Shown here piece by piece: positions 1 to 8,396 of a stretch of DNA of 11,256 nt. Location: positions 1 through 11,256 of the forward strand of contig DDWE01000044.1 in the NCBI GenBank assembly GCA_002345625.1. The letters are read 5' to 3'. The position numbers were made by a program, and so were the translations under genes. The notes under the pieces were generated by a model, which made no database searches, was not told where the DNA came from, and worked only from the letters and a program-made list of their open reading frames with translations. Source of the DNA: Desulfuromonadaceae bacterium UBA2294. Lineage in GTDB: Bacteria > Desulfobacterota > Desulfuromonadia > Desulfuromonadales > UBA2294. Each line of letters begins with the position of its first letter. The stretch's first letter is position 1.

Positions 1-3000
1 GTTTCCTGAGGCAGGGCGGTGATGGCTTTGATATCCTCGAAGGATTGGCCCCGCACTCGATTATTACCGGCGGAGGCGGCGATGACCTGTTGATTGGTGC
101 CGGAACGCCGACCAACTATGTCTTTAACGCTGGAGACGGTTGGGACTATCTGGTCGATCTCGGCGGTGATGACATCATTGTTTTCGGTGAAGGGATCACG
201 GTTGACTCCGTCTCGTTTGAAATCAATCGCGATGCGGAGTACGGCCCGGGGTTTGAGGTGATCTATGGTGATGAGGCGGATATCATCTCCATCTATCAGG
301 GGGAAAAGGGGGTTATCGAACATTATCGTTTTGCCGATGGCACGGTTTTTAGCCATGCTGAGATCGTCGCCCGCCAGGGTGGGGTCGGGTCTCCATCTGT
401 TTTAGTTAGACCACAAGAAATTACCCAGGACGACGAGATTCTCATTCTCGGTGGAATGCGCGGCGACACTATAACTGATGGCAATGAAGGTGATGTCATG
501 TACATCCCCGGTCGAGGGGATGACACATTAAACCTTTATCTGGGCTCAAATTATCGCTACCTGTTCAATCTGGGTGATGGTGATGATCGCATCGATGCTG
601 GCAGTACCTCTGGCGGAGAGGAGATTGACGATGAGACAATTTTCTTTGGTGAAGATATTACTCCGGAGTCAATCAAGCTGACGATCATCCCCCACACCTT
701 TGACAACTACAATCCGTGGACCGGTCTGACCGAAACGGTTACCGTTAATGATCTGCTTATCCGTTACGGCAATCGTGGCGACACAATATTGGTGGACAAT
801 GGCCTTGGTAGCGGGCGTATTGAGCGCTATGTTTTTGCCGACGGTCGCAGCTTCGGTTTTGAACAGTTCTCGAATCTTAGATTTACTCCGTATGGGGGCA
901 TCGTCAGCGGCGCTGCAGAGAGTGGCATTGATATCATCGGTACCGATACGGTCATTTCCGCGGTCGATTTTACCCTTCCTGAAGATATGCATGACCTCAC
1001 CCTGATAGGCGATGCCGCGATTGATGGCACCGGAAATATCCTCGATAACAGACTGTCCGGGAATGTCGCGGGTAACGCGTTATATGGCAGTGATGGCGAT
1101 GACCTGCTTGATGGCGGGGTTGGAGATGATCTGCTGGAAGGTGGGGACGGCGACGATCTGCTTTTTGGTGGGGGCGGTGACGATACCCTTGATGGTGGGG
1201 CGGGGAATGATGTCTACCTGTTTACCGAGGGAGACGGGACAGACACCATTGTTGAGATTGAGGGTCGGGATCGCATTGCGTTCGATGGTGTTGATCCGGA
1301 TGCCGTTTGGATAGAATCGGTGCCAGAGAGCGTCTCTGATTCAGGCGATTCGCTGCTGATTCATTACGGTGATGGTGATGTTATTTCGATTATGGCCGGA
1401 GACGCTGGCTTGATCGATGGATTTGTCTTCGATTATGGCCTGACCTACAGTCTTTCCGAGATGTTTGATCGGCAGGACCTCGTCAAGGTCACGGGCGACG
1501 ATGGTGACAACATTCTGGAAGGGTTGGCTCCAGGGACAGTTCTGACCGGCGGTGTTGGTTACGACTTGCTGATCGGTGGTTCGGGGGAGACGACATATCG
1601 CTACAACATCGGTGATGACTGGGACTATCTGGTTGATCTCGGCGGCGTCGATATGATCGAATTCGGTGCCGGAATCAACCCTGATATGGTCTCTTTCGAC
1701 TACACGGAATGGGGTGATTATAGCCCGTCGTTCAGTGTTTTTGTTGGTGATTCAGGCATATCCATTTACCAGGGAGAGAGCGGCGTTATTGAGAACTATC
1801 GTTTCGCTGATGGCACGATTCTTGGCCATGCCGAGATTCTCGCCCGCCAGAGTGGACTGGATGTGCCCACCTCATCAGCGGACCCATTGGTCATTGATCG
1901 TGATTGGGAAATCCTGATTCTGGGTGGACCCGGCTCTGATCAGATCACCGATTATGGATCGAGCGCAGCAATGTATATCCCAGGAGCCGGGGCCGATACA
2001 CTTGACGTCAGCGATGGCGCTGATCATCGCCTCCTGTGCTGCCTGGGTGACGGGCAAGACACAATTTTGACGGGTCCAGCTACTGTCGATACCCTTATCT
2101 TTGGCGACGGGATAGCACCAGCCGATTTGCGCTTTTTTATTGATAGCCATTCGGAGACGACTACGGTTGATGGTGTAACCGGCGACGTGATGGTTCGCGA
2201 TTTGATCATCGAGTACGGGGGACAGGGCGACAGTCTTCGGATTATCGATGGTGCCGACGCCAATCGAATCGAACGTATTGTCTTTGCCGACGGAACGACA
2301 CTCGATACGTTGGCGATTCTGGATACAGCGCTGCCGTTCAATCACGCTCCAGTGGTTGCCTCCCCGGTCGATTTAGGGCGTTTACCCGATGCGGGCAGGG
2401 TGACGGTCACTCTCGAACAGTTACTCGGCAATGCCGTCGATGCTGATGGCGATAGCCTGAATGTTGTTGATTTGGCAGTCTCTTCCGGTGGGCTGTCCGA
2501 GAACGGAGACGGCAGCTGGGAATACCAGCCTGACTCAGGCTTCAGTGGCACGGTCGTATTCAGCTATGCGGTCGTCGACGGGATGACCAGTGTGCCCGCG
2601 ACCGCCGAACTGTTGGTGCCCCTCAGTATGGACAACATCATCCAGGGGGATTCTGCCAATAACCGTCTAAGCGGCACGAACGGCAACGATGCGATTTACG
2701 GTGGTGATGGGAACGACCGAATCTTTGGCCGAGCCGGAGACGATCTGCTCGTTGGTGGGGCTGGTCGTGACGCCCTTTCTGGTGGGTCTGGTAACGACAC
2801 CTTTCTGGTTGAGGGGAGTGGCAGCTCCTACGATTATTTCTCAGGGGGGTCAGGTGACGATACCATTCGTGGTGGCAGTGGCGACGATTTGATTCGTGTT
2901 AACCATTTCAGAGGCAGGCTTACGGTTGAGACCATAGATGGTGGAGAGGGACTGAACATCCTGGCCGGTACCTCGACGAGGAATATTATTGATCTGAGCC

Positions 3001-3506
3001 GAACGACTCTGCTGAATATCGATCAAATTAATGCCGGTGCCGGAAATGATAGGGTCATTGGCAGTTCTGGTGACGATATGATCGTAGGTGGCACTGGTCG
3101 CGACACTCTTCAGGGGGGCTCCGGCGACGACAGTTATCTGTTTAACGCAGGTGACGGTCGGGACATTATCGTCAATCGCGATGCCGCAGGGTTTGACCGC
3201 GTCGTTTTTGGTGCCGATATTACCCCGACCGATGTTGCTTTGCTGCGCAGAGGACGCAATCTCGATATCAGCTATGGAGTGGACGATCAGCTGACAGTCA
3301 AAAACTTCTTTACTGATGCAAGTGCCCAGGTTGATATGATTCAGTTGGCTGACGGTTCCCTGCTTTCCGCGGCCGACATCGACGCAATCATCCAGCAGAT
3401 GGCGGGTTATGCCGTTCAGGAAGGGGTCAGCCTCAACTCTTTTGATAGCGTGCGGCAGAACGAGGGGTTGATGACCCTTGTCGCTAATTCCTGGCACGCC
3501 GCGTAG
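1..3506 (+). CDS. Large RTX / haemolysin-type calcium-binding exoprotein, type I secretion substrate (5' truncated)
   Basis: The open frame runs from nt 3 with no start inside the window. The residues before the first possible TTG (nt 45) continue a motif, DILEGLAP, that recurs internally near nt 1510, so the gene begins upstream. Visible are 1167 codons ending in TAG. Modules in order: two repeated units of haemolysin-related domains (about nt 27-870 and 1506-2330), with an RTX block between them (1071-1222) and a third related domain after it; a cadherin/Ig-like domain (about 2343-2620, with DADGD and a FSGTVVFSYAV-type strand); two further RTX blocks (about 2656-2900 and 3030-3142); and a final 'haemolysin-type calcium-binding related' domain (about 3136-3320) ahead of a C-terminal tail ending in WHAA, where an uncleaved T1SS signal would lie. 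The RTX nonapeptides (GGxGxDxLx) form calcium-filled beta-rolls after export. The protein is very acidic and has only two Cys. Exporter genes follow directly, which makes it their likely cargo. Adhesin, S-layer-like protein or toxin cannot be told apart; no catalytic domain is visible. Confidence 0.93.
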   Translation, partial: FLRQGGDGFDILEGLAPHSIITGGGGDDLLIGAGTPTNYVFNAGDGWDYLVDLGGDDIIVFGEGITVDSVSFEINRDAEYGPGFEVIYGDEADIISIYQGEKGVIEHYRFADGTVFSHAEIVARQGGVGSPSVLVRPQEITQDDEILILGGMRGDTITDGNEGDVMYIPGRGDDTLNLYLGSNYRYLFNLGDGDDRIDAGSTSGGEEIDDETIFFGEDITPESIKLTIIPHTFDNYNPWTGLTETVTVNDLLIRYGNRGDTILVDNGLGSGRIERYVFADGRSFGFEQFSNLRFTPYGGIVSGAAESGIDIIGTDTVISAVDFTLPEDMHDLTLIGDAAIDGTGNILDNRLSGNVAGNALYGSDGDDLLDGGVGDDLLEGGDGDDLLFGGGGDDTLDGGAGNDVYLFTEGDGTDTIVEIEGRDRIAFDGVDPDAVWIESVPESVSDSGDSLLIHYGDGDVISIMAGDAGLIDGFVFDYGLTYSLSEMFDRQDLVKVTGDDGDNILEGLAPGTVLTGGVGYDLLIGGSGETTYRYNIGDDWDYLVDLGGVDMIEFGAGINPDMVSFDYTEWGDYSPSFSVFVGDSGISIYQGESGVIENYRFADGTILGHAEILARQSGLDVPTSSADPLVIDRDWEILILGGPGSDQITDYGSSAAMYIPGAGADTLDVSDGADHRLLCCLGDGQDTILTGPATVDTLIFGDGIAPADLRFFIDSHSETTTVDGVTGDVMVRDLIIEYGGQGDSLRIIDGADANRIERIVFADGTTLDTLAILDTALPFNHAPVVASPVDLGRLPDAGRVTVTLEQLLGNAVDADGDSLNVVDLAVSSGGLSENGDGSWEYQPDSGFSGTVVFSYAVVDGMTSVPATAELLVPLSMDNIIQGDSANNRLSGTNGNDAIYGGDGNDRIFGRAGDDLLVGGAGRDALSGGSGNDTFLVEGSGSSYDYFSGGSGDDTIRGGSGDDLIRVNHFRGRLTVETIDGGEGLNILAGTSTRNIIDLSRTTLLNIDQINAGAGNDRVIGSSGDDMIVGGTGRDTLQGGSGDDSYLFNAGDGRDIIVNRDAAGFDRVVFGADITPTDVALLRRGRNLDISYGVDDQLTVKNFFTDASAQVDMIQLADGSLLSAADIDAIIQQMAGYAVQEGVSLNSFDSVRQNEGLMTLVANSWHAA
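27..2330 (+). repeat. Internal super-repeat of the RTX gene: two copies offset by about 1.48 kb
   Basis: Copy 1 lies at about 27-870 and copy 2 at about 1506-2330. Matching anchors show the offset directly. TGGGACTATCTGGT occurs at 141 and at 1620 (offset 1479), and the following bases match with one silent change. CGCCCGCCAG ends matching segments near 378 and 1850 (offset 1473, a two-codon indel). A GAGATTCT/GAAATCCT anchor occurs at 435 and 1908, and a CGxxxxGTxTTTGCCGACGG segment at 825 and 2274. At the protein level both copies read ILEGLAP, DLLIG, WDYLVDLGG, GISIYQGE-like, YRFADG, HAEI-ARQ, ILILGG and VFADG. Copy ends are approximate because similarity fades gradually. Confidence 0.85.
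1071..1222 (+). repeat. RTX nonapeptide block 1
   Basis: About five successive GGxGxDxLx-type nonapeptides are visible, such as YGSDGDDLL, GGVGDDLL, GGDGDDLL and GGGGDDTL. They end in GNDVYLF, the usual junction into a haemolysin-related domain. The block sits between the two super-repeat units. Each pair of nonapeptides is expected to wind one calcium-binding beta-roll turn. Confidence 0.9.
2656..2900 (+). repeat. RTX nonapeptide block 2
   Basis: The block starts with NNRLSGTNGNDAIYGGDGND and continues through GRAGDDLLVGGAGRDALSGG to GSGNDTFLV. After a short interruption (EGSGSSYDYF) there are two more turns, GGSGDDTIRGGSGDDLIRV. The repeats directly follow the cadherin/Ig-like domain. Confidence 0.9.
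3030..3142 (+). repeat. RTX nonapeptide block 3
   Basis: Repeats AGAGNDRVIG, SSGDDMIVG, GTGRDTLQG and GSGDDSYLF lead into the last haemolysin-type calcium-binding related domain. This is the C-terminal RTX block nearest the secretion signal, a position common in type I substrates. Confidence 0.88.
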
Positions 3507-3576
3507 AGGCCGGTCTCTTTACGATTGCCTGCGATCTCTTCTGATTTGGCTGGCGCTTAAGACAAAGTGCGATGTG

Positions 3577-4926
3577 ATGAATTTGAACTGGGTTTTTCCC
3601 CGGGGGGGGCAATTGTTTGTTTCTTTGGTCGGTCTGGTGTTCTGCACCATTGCCGGCGGTGTCTGTTGCCGTCAGGCAAGCGCTGAGGCCATTTTTTTGG
3701 CCGATGTCCAGCGCCATGCCTTGGCCCACTCCTTCGCCCTGAAGATTACTGGCAGCGACATCGCCCTGCAAAAGATCGTGCAGGACGAGGCGCGCTCCCT
3801 CTACTTCCCCACCTTGGAATTGCGTTACGACCTCGGCTACGCCTGGGGGCTGGATAACGACGCAAGCGCCGTTGCCATTGGCGATGCGGTCAGCACCACC
3901 GATGTTTCCGTCTGGCGCAACTCCCTCAGTGCCTCAACGAGTCTGCTGCTGTACGATGGCGGCGCCCGTGAACAGAAAGTGGTTGCGGCCCGGCATGGGA
4001 TGCAGGCCGCTGAATTTGCTCGGGCCGATCAAACACAGCAGGTGCAGCAGCAGGTGTTGGAGGCTTATCTCGATGGGCTGCAAGCACAAACCCGATTTAT
4101 GGCCATGCGCGAGATTGTTGTGCAGCGTAAGGGCCTGTTTCGGTCTCTGGAGCGACTGCAGGAGGCCGGAATCGTTGGTCAGGAGCGGTTGCAGGTGGTG
4201 GCCCTTGATCTGGCTGCGGACCTTACGCGGCTGGATGATGTGCAAGGAAGCTGGCATCAGGCGCTGTTGAGGCTGACCGAACTGACCGGGGTTCATTACT
4301 CACCGGCTGAGACCAGGCTCGAACCTTTGGATGTGCAGCACGAGTATGGGGCGCACTCTTTTGCGGTTGAGACACTGCCGCAAATCACTTCGATTGATGC
4401 CGAGACGGCACGACTTAAAGCCGAACGCTCGGCTGCCTTGCGCAGCCTGTTCCCCTCCGTTGGTCTTTACGGCAGCTATCGTTTTTACGGCTCGGACCCG
4501 GAGCGTGGCAGCCAGGCACTCAAGGATCTGCGCCCCCGCGATGCGACGGTGGCAATGGTCGTGCAGTGGCAGTTTTCCGGTTACCGCGACCGATTGCAGC
4601 TTGATCGACTCGATGAGCAGTTGCGGCGTCTTAACTGGCAGCGAAAACAGAAGATAGCTGAACTCGAACGCGAGGTTGGCCGGTTGCGTCAGGCGGCTGA
4701 GCTGTTTTCGGCGCAGGTTGAACATCAGCAGGGGTTTCAGCAATCCGTCACTACCCTGTCGCAGGCGACTCAGCGGCTGCGCAAGCAGGGAATCATCGAA
4801 GAACCGGACGCATTGCAACGTGCCATCGATCATTTAGAGCGTGAACTTCAGTCCGAATTGGTGCGTCACCGGCAGCAAGCCGACCTGCTGCGCTTGCAGA
4901 TCTGGCAGCAGGGGGTGGGGTCGTGA
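3577..4926 (+). CDS. TolC-family outer-membrane efflux/secretion channel protein
   Basis: This 449-residue protein is the probable outer-membrane duct of the type I secretion machine. I chose the ATG at 3577 (a GTG precedes it at 3574) because it starts a clean signal peptide: a short N-region with Arg9, a hydrophobic core LFVSLVGLVFCTIAGG at about 13-28, and an ASA-E cleavage site near residue 36. The frame is open further upstream, but that extension would overlap the RTX stop and bury the signal peptide. No strong Shine-Dalgarno is visible. The mature chain shows the two-fold OEP pattern: an alpha-hairpin helix, then a beta-strand turn with LLLYDGGAREQK (near 120-130), long heptad-rich helices, and a second copy with LFPSVGLYGSYRFYG and WQFSGYRDRLQLD. 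The length is typical for TolC/LapE-like factors. It starts 70 nt after the RTX stop and ends inside the start codon of the ABC gene, so it is probably co-transcribed. It could serve other exporters, but the position argues for a dedicated one. Confidence 0.9.
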   Translation: MNLNWVFPRGGQLFVSLVGLVFCTIAGGVCCRQASAEAIFLADVQRHALAHSFALKITGSDIALQKIVQDEARSLYFPTLELRYDLGYAWGLDNDASAVAIGDAVSTTDVSVWRNSLSASTSLLLYDGGAREQKVVAARHGMQAAEFARADQTQQVQQQVLEAYLDGLQAQTRFMAMREIVVQRKGLFRSLERLQEAGIVGQERLQVVALDLAADLTRLDDVQGSWHQALLRLTELTGVHYSPAETRLEPLDVQHEYGAHSFAVETLPQITSIDAETARLKAERSAALRSLFPSVGLYGSYRFYGSDPERGSQALKDLRPRDATVAMVVQWQFSGYRDRLQLDRLDEQLRRLNWQRKQKIAELEREVGRLRQAAELFSAQVEHQQGFQQSVTTLSQATQRLRKQGIIEEPDALQRAIDHLERELQSELVRHRQQADLLRLQIWQQGVGS

Positions 4927-7016
4927 ACAGCGGGTTGATTGCATTTGAAGTCGTGGCACGTTTAAACCGGGTCGATGTTGACACCCGGTCAGTGATGCGC
5001 GAATTCGATGTTCAGCAGGAGGTCTCTCCGCAAGAGTTGCTGCGCATCGCCAAGCACTACGAGTTTCGGGCCAGGCATAAGCAGTTCTCTCTGGAAAAAC
5101 TAGGCGCAGCCTATCCTCTGCCGGCCATTGCCGTGCTGAAGGACGGCGGCTATCAGGTGGTCCTCAAGTTTGATGCTCCGGCCGGTAAATTACTGCTGTT
5201 TGATCCGGTCGAGAAGAGATCGATCGAACGCGAGATCAGCGAATTTTCGGCGGAGGTTGAGAGTTTTATTGTCCTCACTCATCGGAAAATTACCGATCAG
5301 ACTGTTTTTGGTTTTCGCTGGTTCTTAAACGAAATTGGAAAATTTCGCCGCATTATCGCCGAAGTCCTCCTTGGCTCCTTTGTTGTGCAGCTATTCGGTC
5401 TGGTCACACCGCTGTTCACCCAGGTGATTCTCGATAAGGTCATTGTTCATCACAGCCTGACAACGTTGGATGTCCTCGCTGTTGCCTTTCTTGCCGTGGT
5501 GCTGTTTGAACTGCTGCTCAACATCGCCCGCAATTATATCTTTATCCATACATCCAGTAAGCTCGACGCCAAACTCGGGGCCAAGCTGTTCCGTCATCTG
5601 CTTGGATTACCGTTTCGCTATTTTGAAGCACGTCAGGTCGGCAACATCGCTGCCCGGGTCCGGGAGCTTGACACGATCCGTGAGTTTATTACCAACAAGG
5701 CGGTCAGTGTCATTATCGATGTCTTTTTTTCACTGGTGTTCGTCGGAGTTATGCTGCTTTACAGCGTCAAGCTGACGCTGGTGGCGCTCGGATTCATCTC
5801 TCTGATTGGTCTGATCTATCTTGTCGTCACTCCTGAACTGCGCCGGCGTCTGGAAGAGAAATTTCAGATGGGGGCCACCTCCAACTCCTATCTGGTGGAG
5901 TCAGTGACCGGTATGCAGACAGTAAAGTCTCTTGCCATCGAAGGGGCGATGCAGCGGCGCTGGGAGGACCATCTCGGTCGCTATGTTCGCTCCGGATTTC
6001 GCCTCGCGAACCTGTCGAAAATTTCCGGTGCGGTTGCCAGTTCATTGCAGAGGTTGATGACCATTTCTATTCTCTATCTCGGAGTGAAGGCGGTGCTGCT
6101 CAACGAGATGACCATCGGCCAGCTGATCGCCTTCCAGATGTTTGCCGGCCAGTTTTCCGGGCCGGTGTTGCGCCTGACAACTTTATGGAACGAATTACAG
6201 CAGGCGCTGTTATCGGTGAACCGGCTCGGCGACATCCTCAATCATCCACTGGAAATTACCTCGGATAAAGCCATCACGCTGCCTCAGATCAAGGGACAGC
6301 TGCGTTTTGACAAGGTCTCGTTTCAATACGGAGTGAATGGGACCAAGGTCCTCAACCAGGTCAGCCTGACCATCGAGCAAGGTACGTGTGTCGGTATTGT
6401 CGGCCGCAGCGGTAGCGGCAAAAGTACCCTGGCCAAACTGTTACAACGGCTCTATGTCGCGAATGAAGGGGCAATCTTTGTTGATGGCATCGACGTGCGC
6501 CACCTCAATCCATTTTGGCTACGGCATCATATCGGTGTTGTGCTGCAGGAAAATTTCCTGTTCAGCGGCACGATTCGCGACAATATTGCGCTGCCCCGTC
6601 CTGATGCCCCGATGGAGCTGATTCTGGAGGCGGCGCGCTTGGCCGGCGCCCATGAGTTTATCGCTGAGATGCCGCAGGGTTACGATACCCCGGTGATCGA
6701 ACGCGGTGGGTCACTCTCCGGCGGGCAGAAACAGCGCATCGCCATCGCCCGCGCGCTGATCACCAATCCGCGTCTGCTGATCTTCGATGAGGCGACCAGT
6801 GCGCTCGATTATGAATCGGAGAAGATCATTCGCACCAACATGCAGGCGATTCGTCAGGGACGCACCATGCTGGTCATCGCCCACCGGCTCTCCACCATTC
6901 GCGACTGCGACACGATCCTGGTCATGGACCAGGGCATGGTGGTGGAGGCCGGCAGTCACGAACAGCTGATGCAGCAGGCCGGCTCCTACCGCCGCCTGCA
7001 CAGCCAGCAGGGGTAA
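4923..7016 (+). CDS. HlyB-type type I secretion ABC transporter (peptidase-like domain + permease + ATPase)
   Basis: This 697-residue inner-membrane exporter would power RTX secretion. It starts at GTG 4923, which overlaps the TolC stop as GTGA, with a purine-rich AGGGGGTGGGG just upstream. Residues about 1-125 form a C39-like domain. The catalytic Cys of true C39 peptidases is absent (SGLIAFEVVARL), the usual His position reads YQVVL, and the DP is kept (FDP). This is the HlyB-type non-cleaving cargo-binding version, which suits an RTX substrate lacking a leader. Six membrane helices follow at about 140-430. The ATPase has Walker A GRSGSGKST (494-502, Lys500), Q-loop QENFLFSGTIRDNI, signature LSGGQ (598-602), Walker B LLIFDEATSALD (Asp622, Glu623) and H-loop His654, so all key residues are present. 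The length matches the family (about 700). The next gene starts 4 nt after the stop. Confidence 0.96.
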   Translation: MNSGLIAFEVVARLNRVDVDTRSVMREFDVQQEVSPQELLRIAKHYEFRARHKQFSLEKLGAAYPLPAIAVLKDGGYQVVLKFDAPAGKLLLFDPVEKRSIEREISEFSAEVESFIVLTHRKITDQTVFGFRWFLNEIGKFRRIIAEVLLGSFVVQLFGLVTPLFTQVILDKVIVHHSLTTLDVLAVAFLAVVLFELLLNIARNYIFIHTSSKLDAKLGAKLFRHLLGLPFRYFEARQVGNIAARVRELDTIREFITNKAVSVIIDVFFSLVFVGVMLLYSVKLTLVALGFISLIGLIYLVVTPELRRRLEEKFQMGATSNSYLVESVTGMQTVKSLAIEGAMQRRWEDHLGRYVRSGFRLANLSKISGAVASSLQRLMTISILYLGVKAVLLNEMTIGQLIAFQMFAGQFSGPVLRLTTLWNELQQALLSVNRLGDILNHPLEITSDKAITLPQIKGQLRFDKVSFQYGVNGTKVLNQVSLTIEQGTCVGIVGRSGSGKSTLAKLLQRLYVANEGAIFVDGIDVRHLNPFWLRHHIGVVLQENFLFSGTIRDNIALPRPDAPMELILEAARLAGAHEFIAEMPQGYDTPVIERGGSLSGGQKQRIAIARALITNPRLLIFDEATSALDYESEKIIRTNMQAIRQGRTMLVIAHRLSTIRDCDTILVMDQGMVVEAGSHEQLMQQAGSYRRLHSQQG

Positions 7017-7020
7017 GACC

Positions 7021-8331
7021 ATGTTCTGGATAAAGGAAGACCACCACGAATTCAAGCCCCTGTTGATCGAGATTGAGGATGAACCGCTCAATCCGCTCGG
7101 CCGCCTGGTATTCTGGGTCATCCTGCTCGTTTTTCTTTTTTTCGCTCTCTGGTTGTTTTTCGGCCAGATTGATGTGGTGGTCACCGCTCGTGGCAAGGTT
7201 GTCCCCGCCGGCGAGGTCAAAACCATTCAGCCGCTGACACATGGCGTCGTCAGTGCCATTCTGGTCGAAAGCGGACAACTGGTTGCCGCGGGAGAGGTGC
7301 TGATGGAAATCGACCCGGTCGATACGGAACCGGAGCTCGCTTCACTCAAGGCTGGCTTGCAGCAGATTGAACTGGAGATGGCGCGGATCGGGGCGCTGCT
7401 GGCCGGGACGAAATTTGCGCCCGACACCGCACAATACGATGCGGTTGAAGTGCAAGTGCAGACCCGGCTTTATCAGTCGGATCGGGATAAATCGGCCCGG
7501 CAGACACAGATCAAGCGCGAACAGTTATCGCAGATCGATGAACGACTGGCGACTGAACAGAAAAACAGCGAACAACTCCGCCAACTGTTGCTGATCAGCC
7601 AGCAGCGACAGGAAAGACTGGAACCGGTGCGCGATCTGATCAGCCGTGATGATTATGATCGGAGCCGAACAGACGTCGTGGCCTATGATAATCAGCTATC
7701 GGCAGCACTGCATAAGATGGAAGAACTGCGCGCCTCAAGGCAACAGGTTGAAGAGGAGTTACAACTGCTCAAGGCCGAGGAACGTAATCGGTTGCTGGCT
7801 GAACTGGCGGCAAAGCGACAGGATTTCTTGACACAGCAAGCCAGGATAGAGCGCACTGCGTTCATCAATGCCCGGCAACAGATCCGTTCACCGGTGCGTG
7901 GCTATGTCACTTCTCTGCTGGTGCACACGGTCGGTGGTGTCGTTACTCCAGCCGAGACACTTGCCATCGTCGTGCCGGCCGATGTGCCACCGTTGATCAA
8001 GGCGCAGATCCTCAATAAGGACATTGGCTATCTTGCTCCCGGCATGGCAACGGCAATCAAGGTTGATACCTTTGAGTTTCAGAAGTATGGCATGCTCGAT
8101 GGCCGGCTCCTTCAGGTGGCGCAGGATAGTATTGAAGATGAACATCTCGGCCCGGTCTATGAGGCCTATATTGAACCGCTTGAGACAACTCTGATGGTTG
8201 ATGGTGTCGCCATGCCCCTTACTACCGGCATGGCGGTGTCGGCCGAACTCAAGGTCGGCAAACGGCGGATGATTGAGTTCTTTATCTACCCGTTGATCAA
8301 ATATTGGGACGAAGGAACCAGCGTGCGTTAG
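7021..8331 (+). CDS. HlyD-family periplasmic membrane fusion protein of the type I secretion system
   Basis: This 436-residue adaptor would connect the ABC exporter to the TolC-like channel across the periplasm. ATG 7021 lies 4 nt after the exporter stop, with AGGGG as ribosome site inside the end of that gene. Order of parts: a cytoplasmic N-tail (about 1-28); one membrane helix (VFWVILLVFLFFALWLFF, about 31-48); a first lipoyl half with GKVVPAGEVKTIQPLTHGVV (about 60-98); a long Gln/Glu-rich coiled-coil hairpin (about 100-285); a second lipoyl half beginning RSPVRGYV (289-296); then a beta-barrel region with FEFQKYG and GMAV, ending near the C-terminus (GKRRMIEFFIYPLIKYW). The conserved C-terminal FxxYPL-type ending is typical of HlyD/PrtE proteins. 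It is the last gene of the secretion operon, and no hairpin-T terminator is visible behind it. Confidence 0.95.
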   Translation: MFWIKEDHHEFKPLLIEIEDEPLNPLGRLVFWVILLVFLFFALWLFFGQIDVVVTARGKVVPAGEVKTIQPLTHGVVSAILVESGQLVAAGEVLMEIDPVDTEPELASLKAGLQQIELEMARIGALLAGTKFAPDTAQYDAVEVQVQTRLYQSDRDKSARQTQIKREQLSQIDERLATEQKNSEQLRQLLLISQQRQERLEPVRDLISRDDYDRSRTDVVAYDNQLSAALHKMEELRASRQQVEEELQLLKAEERNRLLAELAAKRQDFLTQQARIERTAFINARQQIRSPVRGYVTSLLVHTVGGVVTPAETLAIVVPADVPPLIKAQILNKDIGYLAPGMATAIKVDTFEFQKYGMLDGRLLQVAQDSIEDEHLGPVYEAYIEPLETTLMVDGVAMPLTTGMAVSAELKVGKRRMIEFFIYPLIKYWDEGTSVR

Positions 8332-8396
8332 GTCTGTGGTCGCTCGGAGGGAAGGGCATCGTTACGCTCTGTTGCCATTGGTTGGCTTTGTGTTGT
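8332..8396. other. Short intergenic gap after the secretion operon
   Basis: I see no convincing gene or intrinsic terminator here. Small open frames cross this stretch but lack ribosome sites and overlap the end of the HlyD gene. Read-through into the downstream module is possible. Confidence 0.5.

Noticed and set aside
1071..1222. Short regular DNA repeats as a possible CRISPR array
   Set aside because: The periodicity is 27 nt with no unique spacers and stays in frame, coding for RTX nonapeptides.
2850..3497. Reverse-strand frame of 215 codons opposite the RTX C-terminus
   Set aside because: Repetitive Asp/Gly codons (GAT, GGT) leave the opposite strand open; there is no ribosome site and the RTX reading is decisive.
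45..3506. TTG at 45 as the start of the RTX gene
   Set aside because: The frame is open to the window edge and the residues before it (DGFDILEG) belong to a motif repeated near 1510; no ribosome site precedes the TTG.
3478..3576. Longer N-terminus for the TolC-family protein
   Set aside because: It would overlap the RTX stop and place a clear signal peptide about 33 residues inside the protein.
3640..3690. Lipobox at the Cys-Cys of the TolC-family signal peptide
   Set aside because: Residues before the Cys (AGGVC) do not fit the lipobox, which needs a small residue at -1; ASA-E is a better signal peptidase I site.
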